Below, one piece after another: positions 1 to 8,729 of a DNA stretch of 64,000 bases; the first letter of the stretch is position 1; every line of letters begins with the position of its first letter. The notes under the pieces were generated by a model. That model had not been told where the DNA came from. It did no database searches and saw nothing but the letters and a program-made list of their open reading frames with translations. The stretch comes from Acidobacteriota bacterium (lineage in GTDB: Bacteria > Acidobacteriota > Thermoanaerobaculia > Multivoradales > J023). Made by a program: the position numbers and the translations under genes. The stretch spans positions 359,913-423,912 of the forward strand of contig JAJCXR010000048.1 of NCBI GenBank assembly GCA_029263315.1. Reading direction: 5' to 3'.

Positions 1-1
1 C

Positions 2-418
2 GTCTTCAGCTTGCTCTTCAACCACACGCAAACCGATGTCGCCAAGTTCAACCCCAACACCCTCGACGCGACGCGCATCCGCGAGCTGCAAGAAGCCCTG
101 CCGGAAACCCGTTGGAACATGGCCGTCAACCACAACATGCGAGACAAGTGGCGCTTCCTGGCCCGTGTCAGCTACTACGATGAGTGGTTCGACTCGGAAG
201 ATATCCAGGTCTACAGTGGCGAGTACTTGGTGGACGCCGAAGTGTCCTATGCCCTGACCGAAGGTCTACACCTGATCGTCGGCGGGCAGAACATCTTCGA
301 CACCTTCCCGGATGAGAACCCCGGCGCCCGCTCCGGGGTCGGCAACCTCTACAGCCAGTTCACGCCGTTCGGTTTCAACGGGGCCTTCTGGTACGCCCGC
401 GTCAAGTACGACTTCTGA
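2..418 (+). CDS. TonB-dependent receptor, C-terminal fragment (5' end outside window)
   Basis: The reading frame is open from the window edge, so only the last ~138 residues are seen. They look like the end of an outer-membrane beta-barrel: alternating aromatic strands (RFLARVSYYDEW, DAEVSYALTEGLHLIVGGQNIFD) and the terminal signature WYARVKYDF, ending in Phe as outer-membrane barrels do. The GGQNIFDTFPDENP segment is typical of the penultimate strand of TonB-dependent receptors. These proteins import siderophores, vitamins or oligosaccharides using the TonB-ExbBD system; the substrate cannot be read from this fragment. A strong terminator follows at 445-486. Confidence 0.8.
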   Translation, partial: VFSLLFNHTQTDVAKFNPNTLDATRIRELQEALPETRWNMAVNHNMRDKWRFLARVSYYDEWFDSEDIQVYSGEYLVDAEVSYALTEGLHLIVGGQNIFDTFPDENPGARSGVGNLYSQFTPFGFNGAFWYARVKYDF

Positions 419-444
419 GCCTCGGCCCCAGATAGCCTTAAACC

Positions 445-486
445 ACAACGAGCCGAGCCACGGGGTCCGGCTCGTTGTGTTTTTCG
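445..486 (+). terminator. Rho-independent terminator after the TonB receptor gene
   Basis: Perfect 11-bp stem ACAACGAGCCG (445-455) and CGGCTCGTTGT (468-478) around a 12-nt loop, followed by a T-rich tract (GTTTTTC). It lies 27 bp after the receptor stop codon. Confidence 0.85.
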
Positions 487-594
487 GAGGCTCAGAAACG
501 AGGCTTGGCTCTCGGCGCCGCCAGGGCCCTCAGAACCTTAGCCCTCCTATCACCGTATCTTCCTGTGCACCCTGCAAAACGGGAAGGAGCTGAG

Positions 595-1005
595 ATGAAG
601 GACCCCATTCTCACGGCATTGCGCTACCTGGCCGCCATGTTGGCGGGCTACGGCCTCATCGCCATCGGCACGACCTTGACCTTCGAAGTCTGGTTGGGTG
701 GCATCGGCTACCATACCTCCACCGCCAAGACCCTGGTTCTGGCAACCCTGGGCGCCCTGGCGTCAGGTGTGTTGGGGGGCTACGTCGCGGCCTGGATTGG
801 CGCCCAGCGCCCCATCCGCCATGCCGCGGCGGTCCTCGTCTTGCTGCTCATCGACACCTTCTACGTCGTCACCTCTGGTATCAGCAGCGATCCCCTCGCC
901 TTTGACCTGGCGGCCAGCGGTGGCCTGATGGCAGCGGCGCTGCTGGGCGGATGGCTGCGCCGCCGATGGCGACGGCGCGCCACGACCGCCATGGCGGCTA
1001 TCTGA
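595..1005 (+). CDS. small multi-spanning inner-membrane protein, function unknown
   Basis: A 136-residue protein starting at ATG 595, preceded by a GGAAGGAG-like ribosome binding site; an upstream in-frame extension to 475 has no such signal. Four hydrophobic stretches are visible: roughly residues 9-29, 40-66, 74-92 and 98-116, followed by a basic tail (RRRWRRR) expected on the cytoplasmic side. No family motif is recognised. The downstream amidohydrolase gene begins about 30 bp later on the same strand, so they may be co-transcribed, but nothing shows a functional link. The regular hydrophobic pattern and the ribosome binding site are the main evidence that it is real. Confidence 0.6.
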   Translation: MKDPILTALRYLAAMLAGYGLIAIGTTLTFEVWLGGIGYHTSTAKTLVLATLGALASGVLGGYVAAWIGAQRPIRHAAAVLVLLLIDTFYVVTSGISSDPLAFDLAASGGLMAAALLGGWLRRRWRRRATTAMAAI

Positions 1006-1037
1006 GGGACGCCGAAGCAGTCCCTGCAAAGAACAAC

Positions 1038-2249
1038 ATGTGCACCTCCGCAAACCCCAATAGATGCTGGCCGAGATGGTCATCAAAGCGGTCCCTGAGC
1101 CGCGATCTCTCGACAGGGGAAACCCGTCAACGGGGCCTACCCTTCGCTGTGGTCGGTTTGTGGCTCTTCGTCATCCTGTGGGGGCCCACTCCGTCTGCCA
1201 ACGCCTGCTCGACGTTCTGCCTCGCCAGCCCTCAACAGACGGTGTTCGGCAAAAACTACGACTGGTACTTTGCCGACGCCCACCTGATCGTCAACAAACG
1301 CCAAATGGAGCGCCGTTCGAAAGTCAGCCCCCTCACCTGGACCTCCACCCACGGCAGCGTGACCTTCAACCAGTTCGGACGCAACTCCCCCAGCGGCGGC
1401 ATCAACGAGGCAGGGGTGGTGGTCGAGCTCATGTGGCACGATTCGGCCCGGTATTCGGCCGACGACGACCGCTTGGCGATCGGCAACCTGGAGTGGATTC
1501 AGTACCAGTTGGATACCGCAAGCACGGTGGACGAGATCATCGCCTCCGACGCCAAAATCCGCATCCTGCACAGTGACGAGCCCTTGCACTACCTGGTGGC
1601 GGATGCCCAAGGCGGAGTCGCCAGCATCGAATTCTTGCGGGGACGCATGGTGGTACATCAGGGCGAAACCATGCCGGTCAAAGCCCTGACCAATGACGAC
1701 TACAGCCGCTGTCTCGATTTCTGGCAACGTCAAGATCGGCAGCGTCAAGTCGACGGACCGGCAGCTTCCCAAATGTCACCCCGGGAGGCCGTCGCCGCCC
1801 CCCACCTGTCCGGCCATGGCTCCCTGCAACGCTTTGCACGGGCCGCCCACTGGCTGCATCCCCAGACGCCACCCGAAGACGCCGTGGTTTACGCTTTCGA
1901 AGCCCTGGCGGACCTGGCACAGGGCCCCTCCACCCGGTGGAGCATCGTCTATGAGCTCGAGGACCGCCGGCTGCATTTCAAGATTCGGCGGCAACCGGCG
2001 GTCTACCGGCTGTCGTTGGACGACCTCGACTTCGCCTGTCAACGGCCCGTCCAGAGCCTCGACCTGCTCACCGCCCAGCCCGGCGACTTGGCGCCACAGC
2101 TCAGCGACTACTCCATCGCCACCAACCGCCGCATCCTCACCGCCGCCTTTCGCCAGATCCCCGAACGCCAGGACACGCCGGAAGAGGAGATGGCGTGGCG
2201 ATCACAGCATCCCAGTGGGGATCGTTGTCTGGTGGCTGCGCCCCATTGA
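1038..2249 (+). CDS. secreted linear amide C-N hydrolase, choloylglycine hydrolase / penicillin V acylase family
   Basis: 403 residues from ATG 1038. A hydrophobic segment (FAVVGLWLFVILWG) ending in ANA is followed directly by Cys57 in CSTFCLA. In this Ntn-hydrolase family the Cys exposed by N-terminal processing is the nucleophile, so signal cleavage would create the active site. Further family marks are GKNYDW, with the conserved Asp, and GGINEAGVVVE, the equivalent of GGMNEKGL. Members hydrolyse bile-salt amides, penicillin V or N-acyl homoserine lactones; the substrate here cannot be assigned. The start is uncertain: the N-terminal region before the hydrophobic segment is long (about 35 residues) and no ribosome binding site is clear, so a GTG at 1149 is an alternative. 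The gene is convergent with the kinase at 2269. Confidence 0.75.
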   Translation: MCTSANPNRCWPRWSSKRSLSRDLSTGETRQRGLPFAVVGLWLFVILWGPTPSANACSTFCLASPQQTVFGKNYDWYFADAHLIVNKRQMERRSKVSPLTWTSTHGSVTFNQFGRNSPSGGINEAGVVVELMWHDSARYSADDDRLAIGNLEWIQYQLDTASTVDEIIASDAKIRILHSDEPLHYLVADAQGGVASIEFLRGRMVVHQGETMPVKALTNDDYSRCLDFWQRQDRQRQVDGPAASQMSPREAVAAPHLSGHGSLQRFARAAHWLHPQTPPEDAVVYAFEALADLAQGPSTRWSIVYELEDRRLHFKIRRQPAVYRLSLDDLDFACQRPVQSLDLLTAQPGDLAPQLSDYSIATNRRILTAAFRQIPERQDTPEEEMAWRSQHPSGDRCLVAAPH

Positions 2250-2268
2250 GCAGCCAGCCTCTGTCGGT

Positions 2269-4530
2269 TCAGCCCCGGGCCGCCCGCAGGGTCTGCAACC
2301 GACGCCAGCCATCTTCGCTGGCCTGACGTTCTGGATGCCCCTCCGGCAAGGTGGAGCGTTGGATGGCCAAAGCCTTCTGCAGCATGGACGCGGCCTCGTC
2401 CAGACGCTGCTGATCCAGGTATAGCAGCCCGACGTTGCTCAAGCAGTAGGCCACCTCAGGATGCTCCGCCCCCAGAACTTGACGCAAGATGCCCTCCGCT
2501 TCCAAGTACAGGGCCTCCGCCTCCCCAAGCTCCCCCTGGCGCCAGCGGACCTCCGCCAGATTGGCCAGGCCGATGGCCACGTGGGGATGCAACGGCCCAT
2601 GGGCGCTGCGCTGAAGCTCGACAAACTGCCGTAATAGGGGCTCAGCCTCCTCAAGTCGATCGGTCTCCGAATAGAGCGATGCCAGATTGTTCAACGCCAC
2701 CAAGAGGTCCGGCTGCGGCGGCCCCCGGTGCCCTCGAATGATCTCCACCGAGCGCAGCAGCAGCGGCTCCGCTAGGGCTGGACGCCCGGAATCGATGTAC
2801 AGATTCGCCAGGTTGCTGAGACTCATCGCCACCTTGTGGTCGTCGGCACCGAGCTGCCGTTGGCGAATTGCCAGGGCTTCTTCGAACAGGGGCTCAGCCG
2901 CCTCGAAATGTCCCAGCTGGGCCTCCAACGCCGCCAGGCCATTGAGCGTCTGCGCGGTCTCGAGATGGCCCGGCGGCAAGTGTTTGCGGCGCAGCGCCAA
3001 GACCTCCTCGAAGAGCTCGCGGGCGTCTTCGTAAAGCCCCAACTTTCGATAGACATCGCCGATCGTCTGCATCAAACGAGCCCGGGCCAACGGTTGATCA
3101 GCCAGCCCTTGACGGATTTTCTCCGCCCCGCTGTCGAGCAGCTCGCGGGCGGTCACCGAATTGCCTTTCGCTTCGCCGGGGTCGGAAACGGAGAACAGAT
3201 CGACCAAGAACTTGGACACTTCCTCAGCCTCCCGTCCCGCCCGTTCCGCCGCCAACAGCGCCCCCTCGGCGCGCCGATGGGCCTCGGTGGCCGCCATCGC
3301 TTCGCGGTTGGCCCGCTGGGCCTCCAGGGTCCGTGCCCAGAAACCGGCGGCCAGCGCCAGGACGATGAGCGAGCATGCCACCACCATGCCGAGGCGGCGA
3401 CGCACGAACTTCTTGGCCCGGTAGAGCCGCGACGGCGGGCTCGCCTCCAAGGGCTCATGGGCCAAATGCCGTCGCAGGTCCGCCGCCAGCTCGTTGGCGG
3501 AACCATAACGCCGTGCACGATCCTTGGCGATGGCCCGTAGCACCACCCAATCGAGGTCCCGTCGCAGGGTCCGCGACAGGGCCCGGGGCGACATGCGGCG
3601 CTCAGAAGCCAGCCGATCCCGCTCGGCGGCCTCGAGCTCGAGCCACCGCTGACTGGGGGGCACCGGCTCCTCCGAGGAGATGCGACGTACGATCTGCAAC
3701 ACGTTGACTTGCCCACCCTCGAAGGGCCGGTGACCCACCAACAGCTCGTAGAGCAGAATACCCAGGGCATAGACGTCGGCTCGCGTGTCGAGATCAAAAC
3801 CCGCCTCACCGACCCGAGCCGCCTCCGGCGACAGATAGGCCGGTGTACCGATCAACCGCGTGCCGGTGAGCAGCTCCCCCCCTTCCGAGGGCTGATCCAA
3901 GGTCTTGGCGATACCAAAATCGATGATCTTGACCATGCGGCCGTCGGGCGTATCCGCCACCAGGATATTGGACGGCTTGAGGTCGCGATGCAGAATACCT
4001 TTCTGATGGGCGTGCTGCACGCCGGAGCACACCTTGCCGATGAGCACCAATCGATCCTCGATCGACAGACGCGCCTGCCGGCAATAGCTGGCGATGTCGC
4101 TGCCCTCCACATACTCCATGACGAAGTAAGGATTGCCCTCTTGGGTGGCGTCGGCGTCGAAGATTTGCGCCACATTGGGATGCTGCAAACGGGCCATGGC
4201 CTGCCGCTCGGCTTCGAATCGGCTGCGTTCTTCCCTGCCGTAGAAGGTCGACCGCAAAACCTTGAGGGCCACCCGCCGACGCACCGGCTCGGTTTGCTCG
4301 GCCAGGAACACACTGCCCATGCCCCCTTCCCCGAGCTTCTCGAGGATGCGGTAGGGGCCGATCCGTTCGGGTACCTCCAGCGTCCCGTCGTCCTCTGGCG
4401 GAGCCAACGGCCCCGGCTGTGAGCGCGAGGCCGCGCCAAGACGAGACAAGGTCGTCGCCACGCCGGGCATCTGCCGCAAGGTCTGCGGATCCTCGGAACC
4501 CGCAGTCGTAGGGTCCTCTTCACCGTCCAT
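2269..4530 (-). CDS. membrane Ser/Thr protein kinase with C-terminal TPR repeats (PknB-like)
   Basis: 753 residues from the ATG at 4530, chosen because AGAAGG lies 7 nt upstream; a longer in-frame reading lacks a signal. The N-terminal 55 residues are low-complexity. The kinase domain (about 58-340) shows the glycine loop GEGGMGSV (67-74), Lys90 (VALK), HRDLKPSN (181-188), DFGIA (204-208) and GTPAYLSPE, all consistent with an active Hanks-type kinase. One membrane helix lies at about 382-398. The C-terminal half, outside the membrane, contains about seven kinesin-light-chain-like TPRs (for example ETAQTLNGLAALEAQLGHFEAAEPLFEEALAI). Kinases of this architecture are numerous in Acidobacteriota and Planctomycetota; the TPRs probably sense a protein partner. 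It is transcribed divergently from the methylase gene. Confidence 0.92.
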   Translation of the reverse strand: MDGEEDPTTAGSEDPQTLRQMPGVATTLSRLGAASRSQPGPLAPPEDDGTLEVPERIGPYRILEKLGEGGMGSVFLAEQTEPVRRRVALKVLRSTFYGREERSRFEAERQAMARLQHPNVAQIFDADATQEGNPYFVMEYVEGSDIASYCRQARLSIEDRLVLIGKVCSGVQHAHQKGILHRDLKPSNILVADTPDGRMVKIIDFGIAKTLDQPSEGGELLTGTRLIGTPAYLSPEAARVGEAGFDLDTRADVYALGILLYELLVGHRPFEGGQVNVLQIVRRISSEEPVPPSQRWLELEAAERDRLASERRMSPRALSRTLRRDLDWVVLRAIAKDRARRYGSANELAADLRRHLAHEPLEASPPSRLYRAKKFVRRRLGMVVACSLIVLALAAGFWARTLEAQRANREAMAATEAHRRAEGALLAAERAGREAEEVSKFLVDLFSVSDPGEAKGNSVTARELLDSGAEKIRQGLADQPLARARLMQTIGDVYRKLGLYEDARELFEEVLALRRKHLPPGHLETAQTLNGLAALEAQLGHFEAAEPLFEEALAIRQRQLGADDHKVAMSLSNLANLYIDSGRPALAEPLLLRSVEIIRGHRGPPQPDLLVALNNLASLYSETDRLEEAEPLLRQFVELQRSAHGPLHPHVAIGLANLAEVRWRQGELGEAEALYLEAEGILRQVLGAEHPEVAYCLSNVGLLYLDQQRLDEAASMLQKALAIQRSTLPEGHPERQASEDGWRRLQTLRAARG

Positions 4531-4743
4531 AGGGTTGCCTTCTTCGATCCTTCCCATGGCGATACTGTAGCCGGAAACGTTGGGCGAGGCGACGGCAAGA
4601 CGCCCCGGGTAGAAAACGTGGCGTCCTCGACCTGAGATCAAGCCAAACGGACCGCCTTTCCAAGCCTTCAACTTACGCCTTATTGATGCTTTGTTGTCGT
4701 ATCCATCTTGGTCACCGACGGTTTGCTTGCTAAGCTGCCCACA

Positions 4744-7700
4744 ATGGAAACGCACGAGCTAATTTCCCACCTGGGCTATGCGGATTCGCCACATTTCATG
4801 GAGGCAGCACGTTTCGATGAAGTGCCTACCCATGCCCACATCCTTCGCCAAGCTGCCCGTCGATGCTCTGTGCAAGGCGTCTATCTTCTGCGCGACGAAT
4901 CCATGGACTCATCCGCCACCGTCCCCATCGTCTATGTGGCAGAAGCCGATGATCAACTTGCCGCCGATGCGATCCATCTGCAGGTTTGGAATCAAAGCGC
5001 TGTTCCATTTCTGATCGTCCGCATGCCCCAAGGCGTGAGACTCTACTCCGGATTCGTTTACCGAAAGAATCTTGACCCAGATCGGCCTCAGGAAGGAGTG
5101 CTGGAGTCCCTCGTGGGTTTTCACGAAGTGAGCCTGCGGCTGGCCGCCTTCCACGCCGACCAAATCAACAGCGGTGCCTTGTGGAGGAGCTGGGGCAACA
5201 AGGTTCAACCGGAGAAACGGGTCGACCATCGTCTATTGGGCAATCTCGAGGCCATTGGACAAAATCTCCATGCCGATGGTGTTCAGCGTGAAACGGCCCA
5301 TGCTCTGATTGGTAAGCTGGTCTATCTGCGCTATCTCCGAGATCGGGATATCCTCTCCGATCGGCGCCTCAGGGCATGGAATATCGATGCCAAAAGCGTT
5401 TTCGGAAGAGCCACCGATGCGCAGGCGCTCCACGATCTAGTGAGCCATCTCGAAGCCTGGCTGAATGGGGAGATCTTTCCCTTGTCACTTGTGGGAAACG
5501 CGGCTCTCTCCAGTGACCAGATCGCCAAAACGGCCGCGGTTTTTCTCGGCGATGACCCCAGTACTGGGCAGCTTCACCTCGATTTTGAAGCCTACGATTT
5601 TTCACACATTCCGATCGAGACCCTGTCGACGATCTACGAGCAGTTCCTGGCCATCGAGGGTACCCACCGCGAATCGGGCGCCTTCTATACGCCGTTGCCG
5701 TTGGTGAATTTCATGGTCATGGAAATGGAAGATCACAAACCCCTCACCTCGGGAATGCAGGTCCTCGATCCAGCCTGTGGCTCCGGCGCCTTCCTCGTTC
5801 AATGCTACCGTCACCTCATCGAGAAGCGAATGCTAGAGCTTCGAAGGGAGCTGCGTCCGACAGAGCTTCGCGACATCCTCGAACAACAGATTTTCGGCGT
5901 CGACCGCGATGGCGACGCGTGTCGCGTAGCCCAGATGAGTCTGGTCCTGACCTTGCTCGACTACATCGATCCGCCAGATCTTCAAAGCACGCCGACCTTC
6001 AAACTGCCCAAGCTACACAATAAGAATATTTATCAAAGTGACTTTTTTGATCAGGATTCTGCCTGGGCAACTGGCGCCGATAAAAAAAGATTCGACTGGA
6101 TCATTGGTAACCCGCCGTGGGTTCAGCAGTCCCCAACGGGTAGCGAAACCCCAATTCAAGCATGGCTAGCGACCAACAGCTTGGTCAGACCGGTCAATCG
6201 CGGCCAAGCTGCTGAAGCTTTTGCTTGGAAAGCTGTGGATTTTTCCGCCAAAGATGGCGCTATTGGATTGCTGCTCCCTGCCATGACCTTATTCAAGCAG
6301 GAACCGACATCCAGAAAAGGATTCCGTCAGGTATTTTTCAATTCGGTCACCACCCTTGCGGTCGCCAACTTCACCAATTTGCGGGAAGTGCTATTCGCTG
6401 GTCGAGCGCGTTTGCCCTCGGCTGCCGTCTTCTATCGCCCCCCTGAGCCACCGCCGATCGGGCCGCCCGTCTTGGTCTATTCGCCATTGGTCATCAACCA
6501 AGAAGCCAATCGCCCCACCGGTCGTAGTCGTCGAATGACCGTTTGGGGGCTGGTGCCAAATAGCAGCGAGATCACATTCATCGAACGGAAAGATTTGCGC
6601 ACCGGGTCGAGCCTGCCATGGAAAATTGCCATGTGGGGGACCGATCGAGACCGACGACTGCTGGAAAAAACTCGAAGAAAATTCGATAGCATGGAGACCT
6701 GGTCCGATTCTATCGGATTCTTGATACATCCCGGCCCGGAGTTGCGACCCCAGGAGACGCCCGAATCCGTCGAACCTGTTCCTGAAGTCGTCGGCCAGAA
6801 AATCCTGAGAGTGCCGCGCAACACTGGACGTCTCTATACCTTCGGTGTGGAACACGTCGAGTTGATCCCACCGGAGCTGGGGTTTCTGAGAGTCCGTGGA
6901 GGCAGGGCCGCCCTCGGGGTTTGCAAACCTCCCCATGTCATCGTGAGCGCAACGAGGACGTTCGCCGTATTTACCGATGAATACCTAGTGGTTCCCCCGC
7001 GGCAGATCGCCATCGCTGGGGCTCCCGGACAAGCACCGATGCTCAAGGCGTTGGCCCTCTACCTCAGCTCGGATTTCGCCTCCTATTTCGAGCTCTTCCA
7101 TGCGCCCCAAAAAGGGATCTCGAGAGGCGGCCTGAGCACCCTCGGCACACTCAAGGCACTTCCGACCCCTCTAGGCGTGCTAAGTGAGCAAGAAATCGCT
7201 GAGTGGTGCGAGCTCCATCGAGGATTGGTCGCGGCCTCCAGGGAACACTTGGAGAAACCCCTGTGGAACGAACGAGAAAAAAATAAGGATTTACATGCCC
7301 TGGAAATCGAGCTGAACCAACGAGTCGAAGCAGCGCTTGGCCTGAACACCAGAGAGCGATGGCTCGTCCATGATCTAGTCCACGTCAAAGCGACACTGGT
7401 CGACGGTAAGCTCGGGGAGCCTGCGATTCGCCGACCCTCTCTGGAAGACCAGATGGGCTATGGCGAGATGCTGCGTGACGAGTTGGATTCCTTCCTCGAC
7501 CCCGACGAAGGCAAGATGCATCACGTATCGATCCACGGCGGCAAGGACCAAGGGTGGGTGGCGGTTGAGCTGGTCGCCCGGAATGGCGAGCCGCCACGTG
7601 CGGTGGACATCTCAGAGGAACGAGATCCAGTGACCCTCGAGATGGTGCGCCTCCAAAAGAAACACCGAGACCTGACCCAGCAGTGGATCTACTTCGACCG

Positions 7701-7839
7701 CAATCTCTTCGTCTATGATGGCCCCAGGACCCTGATCTTCAAACCCCAGCAGCGCCTTTGGTGGACCCGAAGCCAAGCCATGGCTGACGCCGACGAGATC
7801 ATCGCCGCTGCCTTGGCTCCCGATCGGCCGGACGGATGA
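4744..7839 (+). CDS. large N6-adenine DNA methyltransferase, Eco57I / type IIG-like
   Basis: 1031 residues from ATG 4744; a TTG at 4708 is an upstream alternative. The centre is an N6-adenine methylase domain: SAM-binding DPACGSGAFL (342-351) and catalytic NPPW (456-459), preceded by ESGAFYTPLPLVNFM as in type I/IIG enzymes. About 300 N-terminal residues and 570 C-terminal residues flank it; the C-terminal part would hold target recognition (FHAPQKGISRGGLSTLGTLKALP is typical of such regions). No PD-(D/E)xK motif is evident in this protein. The stop overlaps the next start as ATGA, and the next product has nuclease-like residues, so the two probably form a restriction-modification or related phage-defence unit. 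Base composition is visibly less GC-rich than the neighbours, suggesting acquisition by transfer. Confidence 0.85.
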   Translation: METHELISHLGYADSPHFMEAARFDEVPTHAHILRQAARRCSVQGVYLLRDESMDSSATVPIVYVAEADDQLAADAIHLQVWNQSAVPFLIVRMPQGVRLYSGFVYRKNLDPDRPQEGVLESLVGFHEVSLRLAAFHADQINSGALWRSWGNKVQPEKRVDHRLLGNLEAIGQNLHADGVQRETAHALIGKLVYLRYLRDRDILSDRRLRAWNIDAKSVFGRATDAQALHDLVSHLEAWLNGEIFPLSLVGNAALSSDQIAKTAAVFLGDDPSTGQLHLDFEAYDFSHIPIETLSTIYEQFLAIEGTHRESGAFYTPLPLVNFMVMEMEDHKPLTSGMQVLDPACGSGAFLVQCYRHLIEKRMLELRRELRPTELRDILEQQIFGVDRDGDACRVAQMSLVLTLLDYIDPPDLQSTPTFKLPKLHNKNIYQSDFFDQDSAWATGADKKRFDWIIGNPPWVQQSPTGSETPIQAWLATNSLVRPVNRGQAAEAFAWKAVDFSAKDGAIGLLLPAMTLFKQEPTSRKGFRQVFFNSVTTLAVANFTNLREVLFAGRARLPSAAVFYRPPEPPPIGPPVLVYSPLVINQEANRPTGRSRRMTVWGLVPNSSEITFIERKDLRTGSSLPWKIAMWGTDRDRRLLEKTRRKFDSMETWSDSIGFLIHPGPELRPQETPESVEPVPEVVGQKILRVPRNTGRLYTFGVEHVELIPPELGFLRVRGGRAALGVCKPPHVIVSATRTFAVFTDEYLVVPPRQIAIAGAPGQAPMLKALALYLSSDFASYFELFHAPQKGISRGGLSTLGTLKALPTPLGVLSEQEIAEWCELHRGLVAASREHLEKPLWNEREKNKDLHALEIELNQRVEAALGLNTRERWLVHDLVHVKATLVDGKLGEPAIRRPSLEDQMGYGEMLRDELDSFLDPDEGKMHHVSIHGGKDQGWVAVELVARNGEPPRAVDISEERDPVTLEMVRLQKKHRDLTQQWIYFDRNLFVYDGPRTLIFKPQQRLWWTRSQAMADADEIIAAALAPDRPDG

Positions 7840-8507
7840 GCTTGCGATCGCGCACCCGGCACCAAGGTCGGCCCGGTGATCATCGGAGCTACCGCCGCCG
7901 CTTTCTCCGTGACGTCCATCGTCTCGTTGGCCAAGGTTTCCAAGGGATTGCTCATCTCGAGCTCCATGACACCGAGGAACCCGCCATCACAGGTCTGCTC
8001 ACCGCGGCCATGGATGCCTTCCTCGACAACCCGCACTCTCCGAAGTGGACCGAGCGCTATTCCGTACAAGACGAACGTCATCTGAATGACTCGGAACGTC
8101 AGGGGAAATGTCGTCTCCGGGTCGATCTGGAGCTCGCCAGCTCCCGCTATAGACCTCGCCCTCGATTCCAGATCGAGGCCAAACGGATGAGGCATCCTGA
8201 AAACGCGAGTCTGAGCGCCTATCTGGGTGTCGACGGGCTTGGCGCTTTTTTGCGGAACGACTACGCCAAAGATGAGCCGTGGGCCGGAATGATGGGTTAT
8301 GTACAGTCGGCAACTGGAGAACACTGGGTAAACCAAATACGCGCCCGTCTCCTGGCGCCCGACAACGAGTTTTCCCTTGTCCCTGAAACAGAGGCACTTG
8401 AACCCGCAAATCTCGATCTTCAATTTCCTCAGGTATATCGCTCAGACCATCTCCGGAAGAGTGCACACTCCATTGAAATCCATCACTTCTTTCTACCCTG
8501 CTGCTGA
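7836..8507 (+). CDS. candidate PD-(D/E)xK restriction nuclease coupled to the DNA methylase
   Basis: 223 residues. The start ATG at 7836 overlaps the methylase stop (ATGA), indicating translational coupling. A PD-(D/E)xK-like active site can be read: Asp97 in RVDLEL, then a strand FQIEAKR supplying Glu114-x-Lys116, with Glu48 (EEPAITGLL) as a possible earlier acidic residue. Downstream are LGVDGLGAFLRNDYA and GMMGYV, a pattern I associate with nuclease partners of DNA methylases. The family name is not recognised. Nuclease function is therefore inferred from motif and context; an alternative is a specificity or accessory subunit. The C-terminus ends in HHFFLPCC. Confidence 0.6.
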   Translation: MSLRSRTRHQGRPGDHRSYRRRFLRDVHRLVGQGFQGIAHLELHDTEEPAITGLLTAAMDAFLDNPHSPKWTERYSVQDERHLNDSERQGKCRLRVDLELASSRYRPRPRFQIEAKRMRHPENASLSAYLGVDGLGAFLRNDYAKDEPWAGMMGYVQSATGEHWVNQIRARLLAPDNEFSLVPETEALEPANLDLQFPQVYRSDHLRKSAHSIEIHHFFLPCC

Positions 8508-8729
8508 CTCGCTCTGTCGACAGCCCAACCGACCAGAACCTTGCCGATCAAGTCCACCTTTCCGGAAATACGGCGACCCATCGAGAGCACCGAGGCGCCG
8601 CCGGGATCCAACTAGGCGGCTCATCGACCAAAGGCCATCGATCTCGAAATCTTGACTCAATCGCCGCGCTTTTAGCCCATGGAGGTGACTAGACTTCTCG
8701 CCGCTGCCGCTTCGGTATAGCCTTTGCTC

